Of a stretch of 53,192 bases of DNA, positions 42,207 through 49,366 are shown piece after piece. Both the position numbers and the translations under genes were made by a program. Under the pieces are notes generated by a model, which was not told the origin of the DNA, did not search any database, and saw only the letters and a program-made list of their open reading frames with translations. Position 1 is the stretch's first letter. The number at the start of each line of letters is the position of its first letter. The DNA is from RYN-417 sp043743105. GTDB lineage: Bacteria; Patescibacteriota; Saccharimonadia; Saccharimonadales; JACDBH01. The stretch covers positions 1-53,192 of the forward strand of contig JAYTXD010000043.1 of NCBI GenBank assembly GCA_043743105.1, written 5' to 3'.

Positions 42207-42716
42207 ATGCAAAATACGAACCCAAACAATCTAAGTTCTGGTGACCGTTCCAAAATTAGCGACTTTTTAGACTCTCATCCAGTCGGCGTGTTAGCAACAG
42301 TAGATAAAAATAACCACCCGAATGCGAGTGCTATTTATTTTTCTGTCGATAATAACTTGCGTGTCACATTTACGACCAAGCGTGATACTCATAAAGCGCA
42401 AAATATTGCTCACAATAACCGAGTCGTGCTTGTGACCTATGATAGTGAAAACCAATCAGTAGTACAGGTATCGGGCATGGCCGAAGTGATAACCGATATT
42501 GAAGAAGCCCAAAAAATTTACCAAGGTACAGTGCAGGCCGCAAAACAAACAGGTGAAGATATAGTGCCACCAGTAGCCAAATTGGCAGCAGGACCATACC
42601 TAGCCTACGAGATTAAGGTAGATGACGTCGTGATGCACGAATACGGTTGGGGCAGTAGCTTCGAACAGGCAATCGAGCACGCCGAAGAACCGCGTACAAA
42701 CGACGACCCAGCCTAA
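42207..42716 (+). CDS. Pyridoxamine 5'-phosphate oxidase-like FMN-binding protein
   Basis: A 169-aa split-barrel flavoprotein: FLDSHPVGVLATVDKNNHPNAS and IYFSVDNNLRVTFTTKRDTHKAQNI match the PPOX/general stress protein 26-like fold that binds FMN or F420. The precise substrate is unknown. GCAAGGAG precedes the ATG. It converges with the PH-domain gene with a 4-bp overlap. Confidence 0.9.
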   Translation: MQNTNPNNLSSGDRSKISDFLDSHPVGVLATVDKNNHPNASAIYFSVDNNLRVTFTTKRDTHKAQNIAHNNRVVLVTYDSENQSVVQVSGMAEVITDIEEAQKIYQGTVQAAKQTGEDIVPPVAKLAAGPYLAYEIKVDDVVMHEYGWGSSFEQAIEHAEEPRTNDDPA

Positions 42717-43147
42717 AGATAAAATTTTCGTTCGAGACGTCGTTCTTCTACGTATTCTACAAATATGCCGGCACACTTTGTATTTGCAAAACGAATTTTG
42801 TAATCTCCGAGCCGTGTGTGGAGCGTAACCGCAGAGAATAATGCCGTAGTTATATTTATACCAACAACTGCATCGTATGTTAACTCATCGGCTGTGGTAA
42901 ATCCTGGCTTATGGTCTAGGAATATAATCCGTAAATCGGTGGCAATTAACATGCCTTCGTTCCAGTTGTTGCCGCCTACTTTGTCAGTATAGCGTCCGTA
43001 CACGATCCCTTTTATATGCTCATTTTCGTGGATTACTTTCGGTAGATAATGTATTGCAAACTTTTTCATACCATAACTTGTCACGCCAACGGCCATGGCC
43101 TCTTGGCGAATGCGCTGATCGTGTGGCGACAAAGCTTGCTTCTTCAT
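42713..43147 (-). CDS. PH-like (bPH) domain protein
   Basis: A 144-aa soluble protein with ENEHIKGIVYGRYTD, EGMLIATDLRIIFLDHKPGF and VTLHTRLGDYKIRFA, the strand pattern of bacterial PH domains. These bind lipids or act in stress responses. It precedes the SHOCT gene's 3' end closely (6 bp), in the same direction as the SHOCT, DUF5661 and unknown genes, so an operon read from 44099 to 42713 is likely. Confidence 0.8.
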   Translation of the reverse strand: MKKQALSPHDQRIRQEAMAVGVTSYGMKKFAIHYLPKVIHENEHIKGIVYGRYTDKVGGNNWNEGMLIATDLRIIFLDHKPGFTTADELTYDAVVGINITTALFSAVTLHTRLGDYKIRFANTKCAGIFVEYVEERRLERKFYL

Positions 43148-43153
43148 GGCACC

Positions 43154-43414
43154 CTATACAATATCTTTTTTAATCTGGTCAAGTTCTTGTTTTGTGATTT
43201 CGCCGTTCGCATAGCGCGTTTTGGCAATGTCCAGCGCCTTTTCATGCTCAGCGTGGTGATGCGCATGTGGTGCCCCCTTTAGTGCGTAGATTACAAATCC
43301 TACTAAAAGTACGGATACAACAAAACAGACTGCCATCCCGCCAACGCCCCACCCATGGTCTCCCCAGTCCATCATTGGGCGGTTATAATATTGTGCAAAA
43401 TTTTGTAATAACAT
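43154..43414 (-). CDS. Small membrane protein with SHOCT domain
   Basis: An 86-aa protein: one helix (MAVCFVVSVLLVGFVIYAL), a His-rich linker (HAHHHAEHE) and a C-terminal SHOCT motif (DIAKTRYANGEITKQELDQI). SHOCT domains often mediate oligomerisation. The His cluster could bind metal. It lies in the 44099-42713 operon. Confidence 0.88.
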   Translation of the reverse strand: MLLQNFAQYYNRPMMDWGDHGWGVGGMAVCFVVSVLLVGFVIYALKGAPHAHHHAEHEKALDIAKTRYANGEITKQELDQIKKDIV

Positions 43415-43443
43415 GGTTTTATCCTTATTGTTATTAGACTACA

Positions 43444-43689
43444 TTAATACGTTTCGTTTTCGATGTTTGATAGCCGAGAGTAGTAATCTGGTAATTCTTT
43501 CAGATGTGCCCAAGCGATCTTACAGGTTAGACCAAGGTCATTATTTGTGACGTTTGTTTCAGGGTCTTTTAACCCGTGCTCTAGTTCAACAATGATACCA
43601 CTCCGAAACTCACCGAGATTTATTTTAGTAAAATCGATGCCGATCGATTCTCCAATTACACGAGCTCGTTTTTCTGAAATAGTAATCAT
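43444..43689 (-). CDS. DUF5661-family protein
   Basis: An 81-aa protein: ARVIGESIGIDFTKINLGEF, RSGIIVELEHGLKDPETNVT and KIAWAHLKELPDYYSRL match the DUF5661 family consensus closely, including the ELEHGxxDPxTNVTxxD motif. No function is established. It overlaps the upstream gene by 4 bp (ATGA), so the two are coupled. Confidence 0.85.
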   Translation of the reverse strand: MITISEKRARVIGESIGIDFTKINLGEFRSGIIVELEHGLKDPETNVTNNDLGLTCKIAWAHLKELPDYYSRLSNIENETY

Positions 43690-44099
43690 ATGATCTCCTC
43701 TACATTAATGTTTCCGGCTGTGGCATTTGCCTGCTCCATGCTGTTTTTATATCGTGGACTGCCAGTGATAGTTTCGTGTGTTGGGATAATCCGAGCCTTT
43801 TTCTTACCTTTATTGGGCAGGCCAGTTAACAACAAGTATCCTTGCCACGCGTGCATCCCAACCTCTAGCTCCAGGTGTTCTATATCAGATAGGTTTGGCT
43901 CATCATCCACTGTGTATATGTAGTAGTGCCCTAGCGCTATTACACAATCAGTGCGGTGCATTTTGTGTGTTACGACTAATATTTCACCAATATTTTTAGG
44001 TTCGACCCAGGCATATGTTCTATCATTAAGATGTAATATTTTAACATTAGACTTTGTTTCGATGAGTTTATAAAAACCGCTTTCTTTAACGTCTATCAT
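43686..44099 (-). CDS. Unrecognised ~137-aa soluble protein
   Basis: Start ATG 44099 is favoured because AAGGGA lies 10 nt upstream; ATG 44117 is an alternative. The protein is mixed alpha/beta (GFYKLIETKSNVKILHLND, RTYAWVEPKNIGEILVVTHK, HYYIYTVDDEPNLSDIEHLEL) and ends with a basic segment. No known motif. It is first in an operon whose promoter carries Crp/Fnr-type boxes. Confidence 0.65.
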   Translation of the reverse strand: MIDVKESGFYKLIETKSNVKILHLNDRTYAWVEPKNIGEILVVTHKMHRTDCVIALGHYYIYTVDDEPNLSDIEHLELEVGMHAWQGYLLLTGLPNKGKKKARIIPTHETITGSPRYKNSMEQANATAGNINVEEII

Positions 44100-44149
44100 A
44101 TTAAACATTCCCTTCATCTATACTCAAACATTATCTGGCGATATATTCT

Positions 44150-44163
44150 TTGACCTGTATCAA
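44150..44163. promoter_or_regulatory. FNR/DNR-type palindromic box
   Basis: TTGACCTGTATCAA matches TTGAT-N4-ATCAA at nine of ten positions. It lies about 34 bp upstream of TATAGA (44122-44117), the likely -10 of the operon read from 44099, so near -41 to -46, a typical activator position. Confidence 0.6.
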
Positions 44164-44171
44164 CTATAAGG

Positions 44172-44187
44172 TGTGATTTAGATCACT
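44172..44187. promoter_or_regulatory. CRP-type palindromic box
   Basis: TGTGATTTAGATCACT fits TGTGA-N6-TCACA with one mismatch. It lies 23 bp from the FNR-like box, centre to centre, and 24 bp beyond the stop of the crp/fnr-type gene. Confidence 0.6.
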
Positions 44188-44210
44188 CTAACATCTTAAG
44201 AATCCATCAA

Positions 44211-44861
44211 TTATATTACTTGGCCGAGTAAGGACTCGAGCCTTGGCATACTATGTATAACTATCATCTTAGGCTCAACAGTAATAAGCTGGTCATTCTT
44301 TAGCTTGCGCATTTCCCGACTCACTGTTTCTCTACTTAGACCCGACATTGCGCCAATTTCTTTTTCAGAAATAGCTAGTTTGCAGGTGCCTTCCTTTGTG
44401 ATTTCCCCAAAACGACGTGATTCTATAATAAGCTCATAAATAAGCCTGCTTTTTGCGCTGCCAGACATCAGTACTGCCATACGTCCAAGCATCCCATCAA
44501 TCCCATGGTATAGCCTACTAAGTAAATCAAGTATCACATCAGGATTATCATTTAGAAACCGGATCACATCGGGTGCCGGAGCCTGATGTAACGAAATGTC
44601 GCTTTCAGCTTCGTATATATATGGGTTCGCAACTTTGTTAATAGCGAGTGACATAGGAAAAAAAGAGTTGGGCTTAAAAATGCTAAGAATCATTTCATCA
44701 CCGCGGTAGGTAACATCATACATTTTTACTCTGCCAGTTTCTAAGTAGAATACGTAGTCAGTATCATCACCATTCAGAATAAGTATTTGTCCTTTTTCAT
44801 AATGTCGCAGCTTGTAGTCTAAAAAAAATTTCTCAACTTTTTTGGATACAGTAGTAGTCAT
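44211..44861 (-). CDS. Crp/Fnr-family transcriptional regulator
   Basis: About 216 aa from ATG 44861, with GAGGAG 8 nt upstream. Cyclic-nucleotide-binding-like barrel (HYEKGQILILNGDDTDYVFY, ETGRVKMYDVTYRGDEMILS), a long dimer helix (LLSRLYHGIDGMLGRMAVLM) and HTH (LAISEKEIGAMSGLSRETVSREMRKL). The N-terminal Cys ligands of FNR are missing, so an Fe-S sensor is unlikely; DNR-type haem/NO sensing or ligand binding are options. The -10 TATAGT (44888-44883) comes from the end of miniature element 4. Two matching operators lie downstream of its stop. Confidence 0.93.
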   Translation of the reverse strand: MTTTVSKKVEKFFLDYKLRHYEKGQILILNGDDTDYVFYLETGRVKMYDVTYRGDEMILSIFKPNSFFPMSLAINKVANPYIYEAESDISLHQAPAPDVIRFLNDNPDVILDLLSRLYHGIDGMLGRMAVLMSGSAKSRLIYELIIESRRFGEITKEGTCKLAISEKEIGAMSGLSRETVSREMRKLKNDQLITVEPKMIVIHSMPRLESLLGQVI

Positions 44862-44884
44862 TTGGGGCACTCCTCTAAAAGCAC

Positions 44885-45046
44885 TATACTCGACTTACGC
44901 AAAATAGTGTGCCGATCTGGGACTGATTCGGCTACAAAAACTTTTAAAGGGTCTTGTTTAACATATATACATCTTATTCAGATAAAACAGTTTTCACTCG
45001 GCCATATTTACCCTGGGAACGAGCGATTTTGCGTAAGTCCAGTTTA
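44885..45046. mobile_element. Miniature inverted-repeat element, copy 4 (~162 bp)
   Basis: Left end TATACTCGACTTACGCAAAA and right end TTTTGCGTAAGTCCAGTTTA. Left part resembles copies 1 and 3 (GTGTGCCGA, CTGATTCGGCT), right part is nearly identical to copy 2 (TCTTATTCAGATAAAACAGT). Its left end supplies the -10 box of the crp/fnr-type gene. Confidence 0.85.
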
Positions 45047-45057
45047 CCATGTTCATC

Positions 45058-45147
45058 CATATCTACGGATATGCTTTGTCACAAAACCAGAAATTATGGT
45101 TCAGCCATCCATAACACAAAATTTACACATTTTTATTTACGGATGGC
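45058..45147. repeat. Two hairpins between the miniature element and the cupredoxin operon
   Basis: CATATC-TACG-GATATG (45058-45073) is a perfect short hairpin. AGCCATCC (45103-45110) and GGATGGCT (45140-45147) form an 8-bp stem around a long AT-rich loop. Their role is unclear; they may insulate the two divergent units. Confidence 0.35.
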
Positions 45148-45210
45148 TATAGTAGTACGCTCCATTTAGCAATATACTAACTATAATTATTAAGCAGAGA
45201 GGATGAAGCG

Positions 45211-45645
45211 ATGGACAACAAACTTAAAACTGTGGTCGTGGTCGGGGTAGTAGCCCTTTTAGGCATTGGAGCAGTTCTGCTCAAGAATAACAATAATTCA
45301 ATTGACACTATGCCGATGACTGATAAAGAAGATGCCATTAGCCAAACTTCGCAAGCCAGTACAAAATCCGAAACCAAAACTGAAACAACCAATCAAGTTA
45401 CTTATAAAAGTTTCGCGATTGTTCAAAAATCAATTAAAGTAAAAAAAGGCACAACGGTTACCTGGACCAACGAAGATAGTGCTAAGCACGACGTAACACC
45501 AGATAAAGAAACTGATGAGTTTAAGGCAAGCGAATTATTTGGCAAAGGCGAAACTTATTCACATACTTTTAGTACAGTAGGCACCTATGCTTATCACTGT
45601 TCACCTCACCCATACATGAAGGGTACGGTAGAGGTCACTGAGTAA
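45211..45645 (+). CDS. Membrane-anchored cupredoxin (plastocyanin/azurin-like)
   Basis: A 144-aa protein: N-terminal helix (VVVVGVVALLGIGAVLL), Ser/Thr linker, then a cupredoxin domain TWTNEDSAKHDVTPDKE with the first His ligand, and TYAYHCSPHPYMKGTVEV with Cys, His and Met ligands. These four make a type 1 copper site, so it should carry single electrons outside the membrane. TATAAT is at 45183-45188; the -35 is poor. It heads an operon with a half-cupredoxin and an NqrB/RnfD-FNR fusion. Confidence 0.93.
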   Translation: MDNKLKTVVVVGVVALLGIGAVLLKNNNNSIDTMPMTDKEDAISQTSQASTKSETKTETTNQVTYKSFAIVQKSIKVKKGTTVTWTNEDSAKHDVTPDKETDEFKASELFGKGETYSHTFSTVGTYAYHCSPHPYMKGTVEVTE

Positions 45646-45917
45646 TGGCTCCACTCAAAAAGATTGCGCAGCACCGAGCTACACAGCTATTTGGGTTACT
45701 GCTTATAACGGGGCTTATTAGCTTCACAGTTATATATTTTGTTACCGCTCGCAAAAGTAATATGGGTAAATTTGAGTCGGGCGATTTTGGCGCCAATGAA
45801 GCATGGAAAGTACAGTTCAAGGATGAAGGAACTTTTCAATTTCACGATCATCTAAATCCTAAAATAAGCGTTTTGATGGTTGCATACATTAAGGACAAAC
45901 AGTACAAAGTTGGATAG
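45645..45917 (+). CDS. Membrane-anchored half-cupredoxin-like protein
   Basis: The start overlaps the preceding stop (TAATG), so it is coupled. A 90-aa protein: basic N-terminus, one helix (LFGLLLITGLISFTVIYFV), then about 45 residues ending GTFQFHDHLNPKISVLMVAYI. That end looks like the last two strands of a cupredoxin in which the ligand Cys is replaced (F-x-F-H-D-H-L-N-P), a variant I associate with copper-tolerant or non-type-1 domains. The first half of the fold is missing. Perhaps it docks the cupredoxin or the reductase. Confidence 0.6.
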   Translation: MAPLKKIAQHRATQLFGLLLITGLISFTVIYFVTARKSNMGKFESGDFGANEAWKVQFKDEGTFQFHDHLNPKISVLMVAYIKDKQYKVG

Positions 45918-45925
45918 GGGATACA

Positions 45926-47386
45926 ATGAATAAATTACGCAAAACAATTGATTCAATAACGATGTACCGTGTTGTTCTATATGCGCTCATTCTCTTGGTA
46001 GTTACTGCGCTAACATTTAGTTTGCTTGGTATTTTAGCCTACTCGGCTTTTCACACGCTGTTGCTTTCGCTTGGTTTGATATCAGTGACCTGTTATATGA
46101 CAAATCTGGTGCTGGGAAAAGTTTATAAGGTCACGACCAATCACGAGTCGTCTATCATTACGTCACTAATACTATTTTTAGTCCTTGGCGCACCAACCAA
46201 TAAAAGCCAATATGCAGGCATAGTTTTTGCTGCAATCGTAGCAATAGCTAGTAAATATGTGATGACGTGGCGTTCGGCCCATATATTTAATCCGGCCGCA
46301 ATCGGTGTTTTAGTTGTAAGTTTGTTGGGTATCGGTAACGGTGTCTGGTGGGTGGCGGACAAGTCGTTGTTTATACCAATGCTGTTAGTTGGGTTTGTAG
46401 TACTACTTAAGATACGACGCTTTGAGTTATTCTTGGCATTCTTTGTACCGGCATTGTTAATTATTATTGCAAAAGATACATCGGGAGCCAGCTTAAGCGG
46501 CGCCGTAACCACAGCGCTCACTTTATACCCGCTTCTGTTCCTTGGCAGTATTATGTTAACTGAGCCGTCAACTATGCCAATCACGCGCAATAAACGCTTA
46601 ATGTTTGGTGCAATTGTTGGCATTGTTTTTGCATCCAATTTAGATCTTGGCTTTATTGCGGCTTCGCCCCATCTGGCCTTAATCGTTGGTAATTTATTTG
46701 CTTTTGCTGTAACCGCACGAGCTAGTGCGCGCCTAATACTAGTTGATAAAACTAAACTAACACCAACAACATACAGCTTTAGTTTCAAGCCAAACCGCTC
46801 ACTCAAACATGCTGCCGGGCAATATATAGAACTCACATTACAGGGAGTCAAGCTTGACTCGCGAGGTAACCGCCGTACATTTACTATTGCTTCGCCACCG
46901 AGTGACGAGCTTATTAAAATTGGCGTAAAGTTTTATCAAAATGGCAGTCAGTTTAAGAACAAACTTATGGCTTTAAAACTTGGCGATGAGATAATGGGCA
47001 GTCACATAGCTGGCGATTTTACACTGCCCAAACAAAAGTCTTCAAAAATCGTACTTATTGCCGGCGGAATAGGTGTTACGCCTATTGTAGCAATGATACA
47101 AGATATGTTGGTAAGTGGTATAAAACAACCCGTAGACTTATATTATTTTGCTAGTGATAAAAGCGAAATAGTCTATAAAGATATATTAAAAAAGGCACAA
47201 AATGCTGGCATAAAAGTCCATCTGCGTGTTGGCTCAGGCCTGCGCCTTTCTGATGATGATATTAAAGATCGCTCTAGTGCACAGTATTATTTGTCTGGAC
47301 CGCCCGGGCTAGTTAATGGCTACAAAGCACAACTTCAAAAACTAAAAGTACAGCATATACATACAGATTTTTTTACAGGTTATTGA
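45926..47386 (+). CDS. NqrB/RnfD-like membrane domain fused to a ferredoxin-NADP reductase-type flavodomain
   Basis: A 486-aa protein. Residues 1-260 contain about ten helices with RnfD/NqrB-family features (SAHIFNPAAIGVLV; GSIMLTEPSTMPITRNKRL). The site where FMN is bound to Thr in NqrB/RnfD (SGAT) reads SGAV, followed by TT, so covalent FMN is uncertain. Residues 265-486 are an FNR module: RRTFTIASPP (flavin binding), IVLIAGGIGVTPIVAMI (NAD(P)H site), QYYLSGPPGLVNGY. It probably moves electrons between NAD(P)H and the outside, possibly to the cupredoxin. Confidence 0.85.
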   Translation: MNKLRKTIDSITMYRVVLYALILLVVTALTFSLLGILAYSAFHTLLLSLGLISVTCYMTNLVLGKVYKVTTNHESSIITSLILFLVLGAPTNKSQYAGIVFAAIVAIASKYVMTWRSAHIFNPAAIGVLVVSLLGIGNGVWWVADKSLFIPMLLVGFVVLLKIRRFELFLAFFVPALLIIIAKDTSGASLSGAVTTALTLYPLLFLGSIMLTEPSTMPITRNKRLMFGAIVGIVFASNLDLGFIAASPHLALIVGNLFAFAVTARASARLILVDKTKLTPTTYSFSFKPNRSLKHAAGQYIELTLQGVKLDSRGNRRTFTIASPPSDELIKIGVKFYQNGSQFKNKLMALKLGDEIMGSHIAGDFTLPKQKSSKIVLIAGGIGVTPIVAMIQDMLVSGIKQPVDLYYFASDKSEIVYKDILKKAQNAGIKVHLRVGSGLRLSDDDIKDRSSAQYYLSGPPGLVNGYKAQLQKLKVQHIHTDFFTGY

Positions 47387-47454
47387 ACTTACGTTTCTTA
47401 CCTTTCTGTTACTAGGTATTAAGCCCGAAGAGTCTTTGAGTTGCTCATTTATAG

Positions 47455-47745
47455 CTAAACAGCTTCCATATAATCTGAAACAATATTCACTACTTGCTGG
47501 ACGCTTGCGTTGCAGTCTTTAAAGAGGACTCGGCTAAAGACTTCGCTGTCATATTTTCTAATAACATCACTCATTAATGCATGAACAAACGACTGAGTTG
47601 CTCCTGTAACATTAGAGAAATCAATAATTATCTTTTTTTCGCCCTTCTCCAGCGCAGGTAGAATCTGCTTAATACGGATATCTCGAGCGACATCCTTATT
47701 CTCCGCAAAAGTTCCCGCAAACTTGGATATAATAATGGTCTTCAT
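47455..47745 (-). CDS. STAS-like domain protein (DUF4325)
   Basis: A 96-aa protein: KKIIIDFSNVTGATQSFVHALMS is the core of the STAS-like DUF4325 family, in which a conserved (S/T)xSF turn follows the DFxxV strand. Such proteins are commonly paired with a HATPase_c protein, like anti-anti-sigma/anti-sigma pairs. AAGGAT precedes the ATG, and it follows the HATPase gene by 9 bp, in one operon. Confidence 0.85.
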   Translation of the reverse strand: MKTIIISKFAGTFAENKDVARDIRIKQILPALEKGEKKIIIDFSNVTGATQSFVHALMSDVIRKYDSEVFSRVLFKDCNASVQQVVNIVSDYMEAV

Positions 47746-47754
47746 TGGTTATCC

Positions 47755-48723
47755 TTATATAAACTGCGGCCTAAACTGAGCCTTACGTCTTTCCCTGACT
47801 GCGAGCGTGTATGCTGTGCGAATTGATTCAAGTACCGCTGAAAATTCCTCGATTTTATCTAAAGATATATCAATCGCAACAAGCGTGCCCGGGAATCTTG
47901 GTGCTTTATTGGTTTGAGAATTTCTGTCACGGTCTGGATTGGAATTTAGCTTAATAGATTTAACGTCTGGCCTTCTCTTTAGTAACTTGTATACAGCAGT
48001 TCCGCTGTATACCACGAAGTAGTCTCTGGTCAACATAGATATCGACTTCACAAAGAAAAGACCCGCTCCAGCATTCTGCTCATTACCGCCTTCACGCATT
48101 GTTGTGCCAGACACGCCGGGAACTAATGACCATTTTACCGCCTCTAGGTCAGTAGTAGTGTGGCCGGGCCAGGTCGAGGCCATTGAGCCTCTGATGCCTA
48201 TCCCTGTATCACATATTCCAAGCCGTATCAGTTTCTTGTCTTGGTAGTACTGAGCGGCAACAATCGCTCCGTTAGATGCCATCGCATGCTCTAGTACGTT
48301 GCGTACTAGTTCGCCAAGCGTGTACTGAATCGCATCGGCCTTATTGGGTTCTAAGTGTAATAATGGAATAATCTCTGATATAAAATTGGACTGCTCTTGA
48401 GGCGTTTTTATCTGCGCTATCGGAACAAATCTACCTGCTGACTCATGACTCGATATGCTAAAAGGGGACTCTTTCTTCAATATGGTAAACAAGCCCATTC
48501 TATCTAAGTAATGCCCAGATTTAGCGGTAATTTCATCAAATTGGATATTTTCAGGCTTTACAGTAAGCCCTAAAGCCGCTACAGTCGCTAGTATAGCTGG
48601 ATGCACATTGATCCATTTATCATTTGTAGTTATATCAAGCTTTGAAGGGTCAGTAGGATCAAATCCACTTAAAAATACGTCAAAGTTACGTAAATAGTCG
48701 TAATTAGAAAGATGTATCTTCAT
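47755..48723 (-). CDS. GHKL/HATPase_c ATP-binding protein (anti-sigma-kinase-like)
   Basis: A 322-aa soluble protein. The N-terminal ~130 residues are STAS-like or unknown. Residues ~140-260 hold a GHKL ATPase: N box ELVRNVLEHA, G1 CDTGIGIRGS, G2 QNAGAGLFFV. No dimerisation/phosphoacceptor domain is visible, so it is not a standard histidine kinase; with the STAS-like partner it suggests a partner-switching module. TAAAAT (48736-48731) is 7 nt before the ATG, and repeated operators cover the promoter, pointing to autoregulation. Confidence 0.85.
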   Translation of the reverse strand: MKIHLSNYDYLRNFDVFLSGFDPTDPSKLDITTNDKWINVHPAILATVAALGLTVKPENIQFDEITAKSGHYLDRMGLFTILKKESPFSISSHESAGRFVPIAQIKTPQEQSNFISEIIPLLHLEPNKADAIQYTLGELVRNVLEHAMASNGAIVAAQYYQDKKLIRLGICDTGIGIRGSMASTWPGHTTTDLEAVKWSLVPGVSGTTMREGGNEQNAGAGLFFVKSISMLTRDYFVVYSGTAVYKLLKRRPDVKSIKLNSNPDRDRNSQTNKAPRFPGTLVAIDISLDKIEEFSAVLESIRTAYTLAVRERRKAQFRPQFI

Positions 48724-48730
48724 AAGCCCT

Positions 48731-48798
48731 ATTTTACCAGTAGGTTACGTTTTTTGCAAATCCGTAACCTACTCGTGTTATTTTACCAGTAGGTTACG
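48731..48798 (-). promoter_or_regulatory. HATPase/STAS promoter with three operator half-sites
   Basis: TAGGTTACG occurs at 48741-48749 and 48790-48798, and its inverse CGTAACCTA at 48763-48771. The flanking TTTTACCAG is also repeated (48732 and 48781), an 18-bp direct repeat 49 bp apart. TTGCAA (48759-48754) and TAAAAT (48736-48731), 17 bp apart, form the promoter, with one operator inside the spacer. Confidence 0.7.
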
Positions 48799-48839
48799 GA
48801 TTCATGAAATCTGTAATGTATTATGTTCGATTTAATAAA

Positions 48840-48953
48840 TTAACTGCTCGAAGATTTGACAATATTAATCAGTATTTCGAAGTATTCAACAAGGGCTCTT
48901 AGACTTTCTTCGTCTAGTACTTCCTCAACTGATATAGATTCGGTGTTTCTCAT
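48840..48953 (-). CDS. Possible 37-aa acidic micro-protein
   Basis: MRNTESISVEEVLDEESLRA continues LVEYFEILINIVKSSSS to a TAA. The amphipathic acidic helix looks protein-like, but no ribosome-binding site or close -10 is seen. It may be the tail of the decayed DUF805-like gene read in another frame. Confidence 0.3.
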   Translation of the reverse strand: MRNTESISVEEVLDEESLRALVEYFEILINIVKSSSS

Positions 48954-48969
48954 AGCCCAAGCCCCAGAA

Positions 48970-49141
48970 TGTGAGTTCGTTTATGCGGTGGGCCCTACTT
49001 ACTTTAGCCAGTGCCGCCTATATAAAAGAAGAGACATTCGAGCAGGACGAAGTTAGCGAATGGAAAAAAGATGGCGAGCGACCACCAGCCTCTGGCGTAA
49101 ATGTCGTGCAGCCGTCTAGCGGCACAGACCCACCAAAGCAC
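48970..49141 (-). pseudogene. Decayed C-terminus of a DUF805-like membrane protein
   Basis: The minus-strand frame reads ARRLHDIYARGWWSLAIFF, PFANFVLLECLFFYIGGTG, then TAA SK TAG GP. DUF805 proteins carry RRLHDxxxSGWWxLL and end ...GTxGxNKYGP, so two in-frame stops appear to have replaced codons near the end. The 5' part of the gene is missing, cut off near the tRNA fragment at 49178. Confidence 0.5.
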
Positions 49142-49142
49142 A

Positions 49143-49168
49143 AAAAATCGGTCTTTCGACCGATTTAA
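49143..49168 (-). terminator. Rho-independent terminator (minus strand)
   Basis: AAATCGGTC and GACCGATTT pair around a short loop, and the minus strand continues into a T-run. It follows the tRNA 3' fragment just as the intact tRNA is followed by its own terminator. Confidence 0.65.
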
Positions 49169-49176
49169 ATCCAAAC

Positions 49177-49200
49177 TTGGTAGCGGGGCCAGGACTCGGC
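49177..49200 (-). pseudogene. 3'-end fragment of initiator tRNA-Met
   Basis: TTGGTAGCGGGGCCAGGACT plus CG repeats the last 22 bases of the initiator tRNA gene (CCA, acceptor strand and part of the T arm) at 49367-49388, 190 bp away. The match ends inside the T loop. A duplicated tRNA end like this is expected at an attachment site. Confidence 0.75.
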
Positions 49201-49244
49201 CACGTACCGCGGCCCCCGAACTTCTGCCTTGAAAACAAGTTTGC

Positions 49245-49287
49245 AGGTGAAGATTCGTTTCCGAACTGCCACTGGCAGTTCTCACCT
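49245..49287. repeat. Nested palindrome between the two tRNA-Met 3' ends
   Basis: GAACTGCCACTGGCAGTTC is a perfect 19-bp palindrome around one central base, enclosed by AGGTGA and TCACCT. It lies in a GC-rich 130-bp stretch without a gene. It could be a structured RNA, an operator or an integration site. Confidence 0.5.
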
Positions 49288-49329
49288 GGGGCCTCGAGCG
49301 AGTCCGGTTCGGTACTAACCACAACTACC

Positions 49330-49366
49330 AAAGAAAAAGGACTACCTTTCGGTAATCCTTTTTCTT
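49330..49366 (-). terminator. Terminator of initiator tRNA-Met
   Basis: Minus strand: AAAGAAAAAGGATTACC, loop GAAA, GGTAGTCCTTTTTCTTT, a long stem with one mismatch and built-in A/T tract directly behind the CCA end. Confidence 0.85.

Noticed and set aside
44862..45169. Plus-strand frames inside miniature elements 2 and 4 (similar proteins NERFCVSPVY)
   Set aside because: The similarity comes from the repeat itself; they have no start signals and read through inverted repeats.
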